Positions 8,348-17,210 of a stretch of DNA of 64,000 nucleotides are shown piece by piece. The translations under genes were made by a program, and so were the position numbers. Each line of letters opens with the position of its first letter. Position 1 is the first letter of the stretch. This stretch comes from Myroides albus (GTDB lineage: Bacteria; Bacteroidota; Bacteroidia; Flavobacteriales; Flavobacteriaceae): NCBI RefSeq assembly GCF_009711045.1, contig NZ_WMJX01000009.1, positions 43,408 through 107,407 on the forward strand, read 5' to 3'. Below the pieces are notes generated by a model. The model made no database searches. It worked only from the letters and a program-made list of their open reading frames with translations, and was not told where the DNA came from.

Positions 8348-9577
8348 ATGGCATATCATTTTTTAACTACCTTAAAAGCGGGATTATCTAAAAAAAACAT
8401 TGTAATTTACTTTGTAAAGTGGACCATACTAAGTGCGGTAATAGGTTCTTTCATAGGAACTACATCAGCTTTATTCCTCTATCTTCTCGAACACATCACT
8501 GAATTTAGATCACACCATATCTACTTGCTCTATTTTCTACCCATAGCTGGTTTTTTAATAGGCTTGCTCTATTACTATTATGCAGGTAGAGCTAATAAGG
8601 GCAACAATCTCTTGATAGATGAATATTATACACCAAAGGCTATCATTCCCTTCAAAATGGCTCCTTTAGTGCTTTTAGGTACACTAGTCACTCACTTGTT
8701 TGGAGGGTCTGCTGGTAGAGAAGGCACAGCTATACAAATGGGAGGAGCTATTGCTGATCAATTTTCAAGGCTATTTTCCTTGTTTAGCATCGATCGAAAA
8801 ACAATCCTCCTCATTGGGGTAAGTGCAGGTTTTGCTTCAGTTTTCGGTACTCCTATAGCTGGAACCCTATTTGCCTTAGAACTCATGCTTGTAGGTAGAG
8901 TAAAATACAAATATGTCTATCCTGTCTTATTATCTGCTGTAATTGCACACATTATATGCCTACAATGGGGCATCACCCATACAGCATATAAACAAAACAC
9001 TACGCTCCCTTTTGACCTATTATCTATAGCTAAAGTAAGCTTAACGGGAGTTGCCTTCGGTCTTGCAGCAATAATCTTCATAAAACTTACAGATTTCTGT
9101 AACAAAACATTAACTAAACATATAGTCTATCCTCCACTTAGACCCTTGATAGGTGGTACAATATTTGTTTTACTTATATTGATTATCGGAGATTTCAAAT
9201 ATTTGGGATTAGGTGTACCGACAATAGAAGAATCTTTTTTTGTGCAACAAAGTGCAGAAGTGTTTTTGCTAAAGATAGTCTTTACAGCCATTACGCTTGG
9301 TGCAGGATTTAAAGGAGGTGAAGTAACGCCTTTGTTTTTCATTGGAGCTACATTGGGAAGTTTTCTTTCTATCTATTTAAATATACCAGTGGATATCTTG
9401 GCAGCTATTGGTTTTGTAGCTGTTTTTGCAGGGGCAACCAAGACACCATGGGCTTGTACACTTATGGCAATCGAACTGTTTGGAATTGAGAATGCGCTCT
9501 ACTTTGCATTGGCGTGTTACATTGCTTATCAAGTTTCGGGTAGACAAAGTATCTATAAGTCGCAAAAGTGGCCTTAG
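8348..9577 (+). CDS. CLC-F type fluoride/proton antiporter
   Basis: This 409-residue CLC-family membrane protein probably expels fluoride in exchange for protons. Instead of the chloride-type GSGIP motif it has GNNLLIDE at 85-92. The gating-glutamate segment reads GREGT (residues 123-127, Glu125) within HLFGGSAGREGTAIQMG, which matches the fluoride-selective CLC-F branch as I remember it. The usual CLC glycine-rich helices (FGTPIAGTLFALELM, GFKGGEVTPLFFIGATLG) are present and about ten hydrophobic helices are visible. There is no CBS domain. The fluoride riboswitch directly upstream supports the assignment and predicts induction by fluoride. Simple chloride channel annotation would be less accurate. 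Confidence 0.9.
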   Translation: MAYHFLTTLKAGLSKKNIVIYFVKWTILSAVIGSFIGTTSALFLYLLEHITEFRSHHIYLLYFLPIAGFLIGLLYYYYAGRANKGNNLLIDEYYTPKAIIPFKMAPLVLLGTLVTHLFGGSAGREGTAIQMGGAIADQFSRLFSLFSIDRKTILLIGVSAGFASVFGTPIAGTLFALELMLVGRVKYKYVYPVLLSAVIAHIICLQWGITHTAYKQNTTLPFDLLSIAKVSLTGVAFGLAAIIFIKLTDFCNKTLTKHIVYPPLRPLIGGTIFVLLILIIGDFKYLGLGVPTIEESFFVQQSAEVFLLKIVFTAITLGAGFKGGEVTPLFFIGATLGSFLSIYLNIPVDILAAIGFVAVFAGATKTPWACTLMAIELFGIENALYFALACYIAYQVSGRQSIYKSQKWP

Positions 9578-9883
9578 AAAAACACCAATATCTAATAACA
9601 AATTAGAGTATTCTTCGTAATCAAATATCATATTACCAAATAATTATATAATAAAAAGATAAAAATTATGAATTTGATATTTTTACCTGTTTTCACTAAC
9701 AAAATAATAATTACAAAAACTCGGTAAATTCAAAATCTTTGCTACCTTTGCGACGATTTACACTTAATTAATTGATTGATTTGACTATAACAAATCAATG
9801 ATTATTTGAGTGAAAATTTAAACTAATAACCGTAATAACATTTACAAACTAAACAACAATTAGATTGCATTAAATTCTATTTT
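9578..9883 (+). other. Intergenic region with promoter of the GltS-like gene
   Basis: No gene is seen here. A TACCTTTG -7 box lies at 9743-9750, giving a leader of about 130 bases before 9884. The short frames overlapping the 3' end of the CLC gene are shadows. No obvious terminator follows the CLC gene. Confidence 0.5.
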
Positions 9884-11440
9884 ATGTTTCACAAAAAATT
9901 CCTAAACAGATTTACTTTTGGACAATTGACAATTGCATGTGTGGTACTATACTTAGCATATTCTATTCTCTCTTTAGTCCTTAATCCAAATTCAATAGCG
10001 GCTATTGTTAACACAGTAATTTCTGGATTCTTAGCAATCCTTACAATTATTGATTTGAAGCAGACAAAACATACGATACGTAAAAACTATCCTATATTCG
10101 CTCGTTTTAGATATATGTTCGAATCTATTCGTCCTGAAATGAGACAATATTTCTGGGAAGGTGAGTTAGATGGAAGACCATTTAATAGACGTGAACGTTC
10201 TATCGTTTACCAAAGAGCGAAAAACGAGAAACAAACTGTTTCTTTTGGTATGCAAGATGATCCAAATAGAATTGGTTATGAGTGGGCATCTCACTCTGTA
10301 TATCCAAAAAGAGTAAACGACACTAACTTTAGAGTGACTATCGGAAGCGATTTATGTTCACAACCGTATAGTGCAAGTATATATAATATTAGTGCGATGA
10401 GTTATGGTGCTTTAAGTAAAAGAGCGATTACAGCTTTGAACGAGGGTGCTAAAATTGGAGGATTTGCTCATAACACAGGAGAAGGAGGTATTAGTCAATA
10501 CCACCGTTCAGGAGGAGATCTAATTTGGCAAATCGGTACAGGATACTTTGGTTGTCGTAATGAAAAGGGATTCTTTGATGATGCTTTATTTGAAGAACGT
10601 GCAAACTACCCTGAAGTAAAAATGATTGAGATTAAATTATCTCAAGGTGCTAAACCAGGTCATGGTGGATTGTTACCAGCTGAAAAAAATACAGAAGAAA
10701 TTGCTAAGATCAGAAGTATTGTACCTCACACAACAGTACACTCTCCTTCAGGTCACACTGCATTCTCTAATCCAACTGAATTAATTCAATTCATTGCTAA
10801 ATTGAGAAAGTTAGCAAATGGTAAACCAGTTGGTTTCAAAATATGTATTGGTAGAAAAGATGAATTTACAGCTATAGTAAAAGCAATGGTTGAAACAGGA
10901 ATCCACCCAGACTTTATCACTGTTGATGGTGCTGAAGGAGGTACTGGAGCTGCTCCACTTGAATTCATTGACTATATGGGTATGGCGCTAAACGATGCTT
11001 TAGTGTTTGCTAATAAAACTTTAATCGAAAGTGGATTAAGAGATAAAATTAGAATCTTAGCATCAGGACGCATCATCTCTGCGTTTGACATTGCAAAAGC
11101 AATGGCATTAGGTGCAGATGCTTGTTATAGTGCTCGTGGTATGATGTTCGCTTTAGGATGTATCCAAGCTTTACAATGTGATAGTGGTCACTGTCCTGTA
11201 GGTATTGCAACACAAGATGAGCAATTGTACTCTGCTTTGAATGTAACTGACAAGAGAAAACGCGTTGCTAACTTCCATGCTAATACAATGAAAGCTTTAG
11301 GTGAGTTTATTAGTGCATGTGGATATGAAAAACCGGTAGAAATTGACCCAAAAACTTTCCACAAACGCGTTGATCACGGAGTTAATAAGAGTTTCCAAGA
11401 GATGTATTTTGGTGAACTAGATACAAGAAAAAAGAGTTAA
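9884..11440 (+). CDS. FMN-binding glutamate synthase-like protein, membrane-anchored
   Basis: This 518-residue protein holds only the FMN/synthase domain of glutamate synthase. It lacks the glutaminase and the FAD subunit, so it is a stand-alone GltB-like (YerD/archaeal type) oxidoreductase of uncertain reaction. Two hydrophobic segments at about residues 15-55 suggest a membrane anchor. The barrel shows SAMSYGALSKRAITALNEGA, the NTGEGG loop, GHGGLLP, DGAEGGTGAAP and the cysteine motif CDSGHCPVGIATQ beginning at Cys432, which in GltS binds the 3Fe-4S cluster together with an upstream Cys. It is monocistronic, with its own promoter and terminator. Confidence 0.85.
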   Translation: MFHKKFLNRFTFGQLTIACVVLYLAYSILSLVLNPNSIAAIVNTVISGFLAILTIIDLKQTKHTIRKNYPIFARFRYMFESIRPEMRQYFWEGELDGRPFNRRERSIVYQRAKNEKQTVSFGMQDDPNRIGYEWASHSVYPKRVNDTNFRVTIGSDLCSQPYSASIYNISAMSYGALSKRAITALNEGAKIGGFAHNTGEGGISQYHRSGGDLIWQIGTGYFGCRNEKGFFDDALFEERANYPEVKMIEIKLSQGAKPGHGGLLPAEKNTEEIAKIRSIVPHTTVHSPSGHTAFSNPTELIQFIAKLRKLANGKPVGFKICIGRKDEFTAIVKAMVETGIHPDFITVDGAEGGTGAAPLEFIDYMGMALNDALVFANKTLIESGLRDKIRILASGRIISAFDIAKAMALGADACYSARGMMFALGCIQALQCDSGHCPVGIATQDEQLYSALNVTDKRKRVANFHANTMKALGEFISACGYEKPVEIDPKTFHKRVDHGVNKSFQEMYFGELDTRKKS

Positions 11441-11461
11441 CTAACTTAACCATCAAAATAT

Positions 11462-11493
11462 AAAGACCACAACAATTTGTGGTCTTTTTTTTA
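11462..11493 (+). terminator. Terminator after the GltS-like gene
   Basis: AAAGACCACAA pairs with TTGTGGTCTTT around a three-base loop. An uninterrupted T run follows. Confidence 0.9.
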
Positions 11494-11524
11494 TAATATA
11501 CACAGCACCAAAAAGTAATAAACA

Positions 11525-12430
11525 TTGAAAATAAAGCCTAAACACTGGATTACCTTAATAGTTCTATCGCTTGTATGGGGATCTTCATTCATACTGATAA
11601 AAAGAGGATTAGAGTATTTCACTCCCATACAAGTTGGAGCCCTGCGAATAACTTTTGCAGGTATCTTCCTATTGCCTATCTCGATTAAGCATATAAAGAT
11701 AATGCCCAAAAAAACGTTTCATTGGTTATTCTTAACAGCAGTCGTAGGAAGCTTTATTCCGATGTTCTTATTTCCTATTGCTGAAGTACACCTTCACAGT
11801 TCTATTGCGGGAATACTAAACGCTTTGATGTCTATTTTCGTCATTGTATTAGGTGCCTTATTCTTTAAGTACAAAACGCATTTAGGTGAAGTCACAGGAG
11901 TTGTTCTTTCTTTCATAGGAGTTATCTTACTCTTACAAAGTCCAGAAACAGCGACAGTCGTTCCCAATGAATGGTTCTACCACTTATTGCTGATTATAGC
12001 CTCACTTATGTATGCCTATAGTGGATTGTTAACGCAAAAATATATGGGAGATATTCCCCCAATTGTATGGACCGCTTTTATTGAGTTTGTTCTTTTAGTT
12101 CCAGCTCTTATCGTGCTAATCAGTACTGGCTTCTTCCAAACAATATGGGATCACCCTGAAGCGATACAAGGAATAGGCTTCGTATTTCTACTGGCTTTCT
12201 TCGGAAGTGCGTTGGCAAATATATTTTACTATAAGTTGATAAACGAAACAAATGCAAGCTTTGCTTCATCTGTATCTTTGCTCATGCCTTTAATTGCCTT
12301 TGGTTGGGGATTACTGGATGAAGAACACTTAGGTATTATGCAAATTATAGGCGGCGTACTCATTGTAGCAGGACTATACTTTGGTAGAAAAGAAATAAAA
12401 ATAAAGAAAAGCAAAAGGAAGTTAGTTTAA
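11525..12430 (+). CDS. EamA-family (DMT) transporter
   Basis: This 301-residue inner-membrane transporter has two EamA repeats, each of five helices. The family opening LIVLSLVWGSSFILIKRGLEY is near residues 9-29, and the second repeat begins with HLLLIIASLMYAYSGLLTQKY. Substrates of this family include amino acids and other metabolites, and the substrate here is unknown. The start is a TTG at 11525, because translation from it gives a normal N-terminus (MKIKPKHW) and no ATG fits. The basic tail KKSKRKLV overlaps the stem of the terminator. Confidence 0.85.
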   Translation: MKIKPKHWITLIVLSLVWGSSFILIKRGLEYFTPIQVGALRITFAGIFLLPISIKHIKIMPKKTFHWLFLTAVVGSFIPMFLFPIAEVHLHSSIAGILNALMSIFVIVLGALFFKYKTHLGEVTGVVLSFIGVILLLQSPETATVVPNEWFYHLLLIIASLMYAYSGLLTQKYMGDIPPIVWTAFIEFVLLVPALIVLISTGFFQTIWDHPEAIQGIGFVFLLAFFGSALANIFYYKLINETNASFASSVSLLMPLIAFGWGLLDEEHLGIMQIIGGVLIVAGLYFGRKEIKIKKSKRKLV

Positions 12431-12451
12431 AACTAACTTCCTTTTGCTTTT
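12409..12451. terminator. Bidirectional terminator overlapping the end of the EamA gene
   Basis: AAAGCAAAAGGAAGTTAGTT pairs perfectly with AACTAACTTCCTTTTGCTTT around a TAA loop region. The stop codon of the EamA gene lies in the hairpin itself. It has an A tract on one side and a T tract on the other, so it can serve both convergent genes. Confidence 0.9.
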
Positions 12452-12457
12452 ATCTAA

Positions 12458-13399
12458 TTAATTATCAAATGGTAAGTTATCTAAATCAACATTACCTCCT
12501 GACAATATTATACCTACTTTTTTTCCTTCGAAAAGAGGACGCTCTTTAATTAGAACAGCAAGTGCTACAGCACTACTGGGCTCAACAATAATCTTCATTC
12601 TTTCCCAAATCACACGCATAGAAGATACAATCTCATTCTCTCTCACGCGAATAATCTGCTTTACTCCTTCTTTAATTATTGGAAATGTAACATCGCCTAA
12701 TTGAGTTCTCAAACCATCTGCTATAGTATTTGTAGAACTGTTGCATTGAATAACACCTGATTCGACAGAGCGATAAGCATCATCTGCTTCCAAGGGTTCT
12801 CCTCCATAAACTTCAATTCCCGGTTTGCCAAAGTTTTGAGCGGCTAAGATAGTTCCTGCCAAAAGTCCACCACCACCTACTGATACAATAATTACATCTA
12901 AATCTGGTTGGGACTCCAATAATTCCTTAGCAGAAGTACCTTGCCCTAAGATTACATTAATATCATTTGAGGCATGAATAAAAGTAGCTCCTGTTTCCTC
13001 TATCATATGATTGCAAACGCGCTCTCTTGATTCCATAGTCGGAGCACATTCTACAATTTCACCTCCATACATCAAGACTGCATTTCGCTTTACATAGGGA
13101 GCATCATGTGGCATGACAATATAACATTTTACATTGAGTTTTTTTGCAGCTAAAGCCAATGCTTGAGCAAAGTTACCAGAAGAATGCGTAATTACACCTT
13201 TGCTTCTTTGTTCATCACTTAATTGCAAAATGGCATTGGTTGCACCTCTCATCTTAAAGGCTCCAGCACGCTGAAAGTTCTCACACTTAAAATAAAGGTC
13301 ATTTCCTAAAAAATGTTCTATATGTCCTGATTCCATAATAGGAGTATGATGAATATACTCCTTTATGCGTTCATGACAATCAATTAATTCTTGTTTCAT
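12458..13399 (-). CDS. PLP-dependent threonine/serine dehydratase-like enzyme
   Basis: This 313-residue fold-type II PLP enzyme resembles serine racemase and catabolic threonine dehydratase. The PLP lysine is Lys49 in AGAFKMRGA. The SSGNFAQALALAA loop contacts the cofactor carboxylate and phosphate region, SVGGGGLLAG binds the phosphate, and the C-terminal ILSGGNVDL is typical. There is no ACT regulatory domain, so biosynthetic IlvA is unlikely. Deamination of threonine or serine, or serine racemisation, are the realistic reactions. It converges on the EamA gene and shares its terminator. A transporter partnership is possible but unproven. Confidence 0.85.
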   Translation of the reverse strand: MKQELIDCHERIKEYIHHTPIMESGHIEHFLGNDLYFKCENFQRAGAFKMRGATNAILQLSDEQRSKGVITHSSGNFAQALALAAKKLNVKCYIVMPHDAPYVKRNAVLMYGGEIVECAPTMESRERVCNHMIEETGATFIHASNDINVILGQGTSAKELLESQPDLDVIIVSVGGGGLLAGTILAAQNFGKPGIEVYGGEPLEADDAYRSVESGVIQCNSSTNTIADGLRTQLGDVTFPIIKEGVKQIIRVRENEIVSSMRVIWERMKIIVEPSSAVALAVLIKERPLFEGKKVGIILSGGNVDLDNLPFDN

Positions 13400-13424
13400 A
13401 GCCTTTAGTCTATTCTATAACAGA

Positions 13425-13456
13425 AAAAAACTCTCAATCTATGCGATTGAGAGTTA
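13425..13456 (-). terminator. Terminator after the cyclophilin-FKBP gene
   Basis: On the minus strand AACTCTCAATC pairs with GATTGAGAGTT around a five-base loop, followed by a run of seven Ts. It lies 15 bases after the stop. Confidence 0.9.
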
Positions 13457-13470
13457 TATGTTTATTCTTA

Positions 13471-14403
13471 TTATTTAACATCTACTAATTCAACATCGAA
13501 TACTAAAGTTGCATGTGGTGGAATAACACCTCCTGCACCATTTTCTCCGTATCCTAAGTAAGAAGGAATTACAAATCTTGCCTTATCTCCTACTTGTAAT
13601 AACGAAATACCTTCATCCCATCCTTCAATAACATATCCTTGTCCTAAAGGAAATTCGATTGGCTTTTTGCGTTTGTATGAATTATCAAATTCTCTACCAT
13701 CAGATAACGCTCCTTTATAGTGTACAGAAACAGTTTTACCCTTTTCTGCTTTTTTTCCATCTCCTTTCACAATCATTTGGTAACGCAATCCACTTGTAGT
13801 TCTCTCAAACCCTTCAGAAATAGCATCAACAGCAGCATCAGCTTTTTGCTTAGCTTCCACTAATCTTCTTTCACGAGCCCCTTCAAAAACTCTAAAAGCT
13901 TCAACTGCATTCCAACTTTTTGCAGCATCACCTTCTCTAATGATTTCGATTGAATCGATAGAGTCACCTTGTGCAATAGCATCTACAACATCTTGTCCTT
14001 CTACTACTTTACCGAAAACAGTATGTTTACCATCTAACCATGGTGTTGCAACGTGAGTAATGAAAAATTGAGATCCATTTGTTCCAGGACCTGCATTAGC
14101 CATAGATAATACTCCTGGTCCATCATGTCTTAAAGTAGCGTGAAACTCATCATCGAATGTGTATCCTGGACCACCTGTACCTGTACCTTGTGGACAACCA
14201 CCTTGAATCATGAAGTCTGGAATTACTCTGTGGAATTTCATTCCATCATAGTATGGAGTTCCTTGTGCTTTAGCACTATTTTCTAAATTACCTTCTGCAA
14301 GAGCTACAAAGTTCCCAACTGTTCCTGGCGTTAAATCCTCAGTTAATTTCACAAGGATTGTTCCTTTTGTAGTATTAAATTTTGCGTAAATACCGTTTTC
14401 CAT
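13471..14403 (-). CDS. Dual-family immunophilin: cyclophilin-FKBP fusion peptidyl-prolyl isomerase
   Basis: This 310-residue protein carries two unrelated prolyl isomerase folds. Cyclophilin occupies about residues 5-165, with [13 protein letters not shown] carrying the active Arg, Phe and Gln, and [14 protein letters not shown] occupies about 215-310, with [18 protein letters not shown], the [17 protein letters not shown] loop with its pocket Trp, and [20 protein letters not shown] charged helical linker rich in Ala, Glu and Lys joins them. No signal peptide is seen, so it is cytoplasmic. Cyclophilin-first dual immunophilins (CFBP) have been described in Flavobacterium and Treponema. It acts as a general folding catalyst. 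It is monocistronic with a terminator. Confidence 0.92.
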   Translation of the reverse strand: MENGIYAKFNTTKGTILVKLTEDLTPGTVGNFVALAEGNLENSAKAQGTPYYDGMKFHRVIPDFMIQGGCPQGTGTGGPGYTFDDEFHATLRHDGPGVLSMANAGPGTNGSQFFITHVATPWLDGKHTVFGKVVEGQDVVDAIAQGDSIDSIEIIREGDAAKSWNAVEAFRVFEGARERRLVEAKQKADAAVDAISEGFERTTSGLRYQMIVKGDGKKAEKGKTVSVHYKGALSDGREFDNSYKRKKPIEFPLGQGYVIEGWDEGISLLQVGDKARFVIPSYLGYGENGAGGVIPPHATLVFDVELVDVK

Positions 14404-14451
14404 TACTTTGTTTATTTTTAATTTATAATGCCTTAATAGGCAAAATTATGA

Positions 14452-15609
14452 CTAATTATTCTTTTTGGATACTAAAAATATGATAAAAGATAGTACTGCC
14501 AAAAGCATACCTCCTAAGCATACACCTGCCCATCCAAAATACTTCCACAAATATAGACCAAAAGCTGAGCCAAAAGCCGTTCCAAGGAAACTAAATGACA
14601 TATAGACAGTATTCAAGCGATTTCTCGCTTCTGGCAAAAGTGAATATATACGGGTTTGATTTGACACGTGAATAGTCTGCAACCCTAAGTCAATCAAAAT
14701 TATACCTATAATAATCCCTACAACTGAACTACTAGATAACATAAAAATGATAAAACTACAAAATGTCATAACTATGCCATATAGAATTAATTTCCTTGCT
14801 CCACCAGATCCACCAACTTTACCCACTAAGGGTGCTGCAAATGCTCCACATGCTCCTATCAAACCGAAAGCCCCAATAAGCGCACTATCATAACCAAAAG
14901 GCTCGTTGTGCAACAATAAAACCATTGTAGTCCAAAAAACACCAAATTGAGCAAATGCCAAACAAGTAATTAAAGTGGATTCTCTTAAAATAGGTTGCTG
15001 TTTAATAAGTGTAAACATTGACGTATAGAGATGACTCACACTACCTTGAAAATTGGGTTTATTGATTGGCAATCTAAACTGAATTGAAATAACAATGAGT
15101 AAACTAATCACAGTTGCTATCCAAAACATTCCTCTCCAACCAAGCCATACACCAACAAAACCACTAAGAGTACGAGAAAACAAAATACCAATTAACAATC
15201 CACTCACTACCGTACCAATCACTTTCCCTCTCTGTTCGTCAGAAGAAAGACTTGCCGCCATTGGCAAGACTAATTGAGGTACTATAGAAGTTGCTCCAAG
15301 GACAAAACTAATGACTTGTAGCCAAACAAAATCGTTAATAATAGCTGTCAATGCCAAAGCTATTGTAGCAAAAATAGTGGTAATAGTAATCTGTTTCTTG
15401 CGTTCTAACTTGTCCCCCAGAGGAATCATTAAAAACATTCCTATTGCATACCCTGCTTGTGTCAGGTAAGTTAAAGACCCCGCAGTTTCTTCTGTCACTT
15501 GGAAATCTTCTGCTATTAGAGGAATTAAAGGCTGACAATAATATAGGTTAGCAACAATTAACCCTGTAATTGCTGCCATAAAAAAAACGTTTGACTTTGA
15601 TAAACTCAT
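14452..15609 (-). CDS. MFS transporter (12-TM efflux type)
   Basis: This 385-residue major facilitator protein is probably a proton-driven exporter. Helix 1 is FFMAAITGLIVANLYYCQPLI, which resembles the YNFP-type MFS group with a conserved NLYYCQPL. The loop 2-3 motif A appears as GDKLERKKQI, and a second, weaker copy is in the loop after helix 8 (GKVGGSGGARKLILYG). Twelve hydrophobic segments fit the length. It is transcribed divergently from the SMR gene. The substrate is not predictable. Relatives are annotated as sugar or drug efflux pumps. Confidence 0.85.
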   Translation of the reverse strand: MSLSKSNVFFMAAITGLIVANLYYCQPLIPLIAEDFQVTEETAGSLTYLTQAGYAIGMFLMIPLGDKLERKKQITITTIFATIALALTAIINDFVWLQVISFVLGATSIVPQLVLPMAASLSSDEQRGKVIGTVVSGLLIGILFSRTLSGFVGVWLGWRGMFWIATVISLLIVISIQFRLPINKPNFQGSVSHLYTSMFTLIKQQPILRESTLITCLAFAQFGVFWTTMVLLLHNEPFGYDSALIGAFGLIGACGAFAAPLVGKVGGSGGARKLILYGIVMTFCSFIIFMLSSSSVVGIIIGIILIDLGLQTIHVSNQTRIYSLLPEARNRLNTVYMSFSFLGTAFGSAFGLYLWKYFGWAGVCLGGMLLAVLSFIIFLVSKKNN

Positions 15610-15732
15610 AAATGCAAAAATAAAAATATATCACCTAACACAGTATACCACAAAGTTTATAATCTATAATATTTACAATAAATGCATAGAATCTATAATT
15701 CTTAATATTTTTATTACCTAAATTTCATCTCT

Positions 15733-15740
15733 TATATTTG
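15733..15740 (+). promoter_or_regulatory. -7 promoter element of the SMR gene
   Basis: TATATTTG ends only 14 bases before the TTG start at 15755. A transcript starting a few bases downstream would be almost leaderless. Confidence 0.55.
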
Positions 15741-15754
15741 CAAAAAATAACAAC

Positions 15755-16087
15755 TTGAAAAACTTTGTCTTTTTAATTGTCGCTATTATCTTAGAAGTAA
15801 TAGCTACCTCTACACTAAAAAAGAGTGAAAACTTTACCAAACTACTTCCTACTGTAATTACTTTGGCAGGGTATGCTGGTGCATTCTATTTTCTAAGTCT
15901 TACGCTGCGAACAATCCCTATTGGCATTGCTTATGCCTTGTGGTCTGGTATTGGAATTGTCTTGGTGACTATTACAGCATACTTCATCTACAAACAAAAA
16001 CTAGACTTAGCTGCTATAATAGGAATCGCCTTTATCATTATTGGTGTAATAATCATTCAACTCTTTTCAAAAAGCAGTGCACATTAA
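15755..16087 (+). CDS. Small multidrug resistance (SMR/EmrE-family) transporter
   Basis: This 110-residue four-helix inner-membrane protein probably acts as an antiparallel dimer exchanging protons for cationic drugs or guanidinium-type metabolites. The essential membrane glutamate is Glu14 in VAIILEVIATSTLKKSE. Other family marks are the AGAFYFLSLTLRTIPIGIAYALWSGIGIV block (helices 2-3) and the GIAFIIIGVIIIQLFS final helix. The start codon is TTG at 15755, the only candidate that yields a full first helix. EmrE and Gdx subtypes cannot be separated with confidence. The LRTIPIGIAYALWSGIG segment is closer to the EmrE/QacE type. Confidence 0.88.
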   Translation: MKNFVFLIVAIILEVIATSTLKKSENFTKLLPTVITLAGYAGAFYFLSLTLRTIPIGIAYALWSGIGIVLVTITAYFIYKQKLDLAAIIGIAFIIIGVIIIQLFSKSSAH

Positions 16088-16093
16088 TAGCGT

Positions 16094-16124
16094 TTTGTTT
16101 ACTTAAAATAGCATTGTACATTTG
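16094..16124 (+). promoter_or_regulatory. Promoter of trmD
   Basis: TTTG at 16094-16097 and TACATTTG at 16117-16124 are separated by 19 bases, a canonical flavobacterial pair. It lies 20 bases before the trmD start. Confidence 0.6.
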
Positions 16125-16144
16125 CACAAATTTATCAAAGAATT

Positions 16145-16825
16145 ATGCGTATAGATATTATCTCAGTATTACCAGAAATCATCGAAAGCCCTTTTCAAGC
16201 TTCAATATTAAAGCGAGCAATTGCAAAAGGACTTGTAGAAGTCCATTTCCACAACTTACGTGATTATAGTACAAATAAACACAAGAATGTAGATGACTAT
16301 CAATTTGGTGGTGGTGCTGGAATGGTAATGAGTATAGAACCTATTGATAAATGTATCTCAGCCTTAAAAGCCGAAAGAGAATACGACGAAGTAATCTATA
16401 TGACTCCTGATGGTGAAACACTCAACCAACAAATGGCCAATGGAATGTCTATGCTAAAAAACATTATTATTCTATGTGGACACTACAAAGGAGTTGATCA
16501 ACGTGTCAGAGATCATTTCATCACAAAAGAAATATCCATTGGCGATTATGTACTTTCTGGAGGTGAATTAGGAGCAGCTATACTATGTGATGCTATTATC
16601 CGTTTAATCCCTGGAGTACTAAGCAATGAAACTTCTGCCTTAACAGATAGTTTTCAAGATGACTTACTGGCACCTCCTATCTATACTCGCCCATCTGAAT
16701 ACAAAGGTTGGAAAGTACCAGACATTTTACTAAGTGGTAATTTTGCTGCAATTGACAAATGGCGTGAAGACATGGCCTATGAACATACCAAAAACAGAAG
16801 ACCTGATTTATTGAACAAAAAATAA
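16145..16825 (+). CDS. trmD: tRNA (guanine37-N1)-methyltransferase
   Basis: This SPOUT-fold enzyme uses SAM to methylate G37 next to the anticodon of several tRNAs and so prevents +1 frameshifting. It has 226 residues, the usual length. Signatures include [12 protein letters not shown] at the start, [23 protein letters not shown], the trefoil knot region [14 protein letters not shown], and the C-terminal [22 protein letters not shown] with RRPDLL. In most genomes trmD stands next to rplS. Here rplS lies 7 kb away and trmD has its own promoter and terminator. Confidence 0.97.
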   Translation: MRIDIISVLPEIIESPFQASILKRAIAKGLVEVHFHNLRDYSTNKHKNVDDYQFGGGAGMVMSIEPIDKCISALKAEREYDEVIYMTPDGETLNQQMANGMSMLKNIIILCGHYKGVDQRVRDHFITKEISIGDYVLSGGELGAAILCDAIIRLIPGVLSNETSALTDSFQDDLLAPPIYTRPSEYKGWKVPDILLSGNFAAIDKWREDMAYEHTKNRRPDLLNKK

Positions 16826-16832
16826 AATATAA

Positions 16833-16867
16833 AGCTCCACAAGTTACTCCTTGTGGAGTTTTTTTAT
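16833..16867 (+). terminator. Terminator after trmD
   Basis: CTCCACAAG pairs with CTTGTGGAG around a six-base loop, followed by eight Ts. Confidence 0.9.
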
Positions 16868-17175
16868 ACCTATTTTATCTCACGGAAATACCTCTTTATA
16901 TTTCTTCCTCCACTATACTTAATCTTCCTCTCATAGTAAAGTTTTAATTCGAATAAATATATTAAGAAGTACGTCCTTTAGTTTGTGAACTAATCTTTCA
17001 GTATCAAACCCAATAGACCTACTGACAAATACATGTTCAACTTAACATGAACTCTACACGAAAGTAATCCTGAGCTTATCAAGAAAGTTCCATACGCTAT
17101 TACACTATATTTTTGCCTTTAAAAAATTGTTTGGCATACCTCCTACTGCCCTAAAAACATCGTCAATTGAATAAC
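16868..17175. other. Intergenic stretch after trmD
   Basis: I see no gene. A short minus-strand frame near 17118-17195 would read through the terminator of the next operon and matches no family I know. The rest is AT-rich with no repeats. Confidence 0.4.
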
Positions 17176-17207
17176 AAAATAGCAGTGCATACAAGCTCTG
17201 CTATTTT
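17176..17207 (-). terminator. Terminator of the SMI1-DUF2199-YwqG-like operon
   Basis: AAAATAGCAG and CTGCTATTTT form a stem with a 12-base loop, immediately after the stop at 17211. Confidence 0.75.
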
Positions 17208-17210
17208 ATC

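Noticed and set aside
17118..17195. Short minus-strand frame ending in AVGGMPNNFLKAK
   Set aside because: No start or family; it runs through the terminator of the upstream operon.
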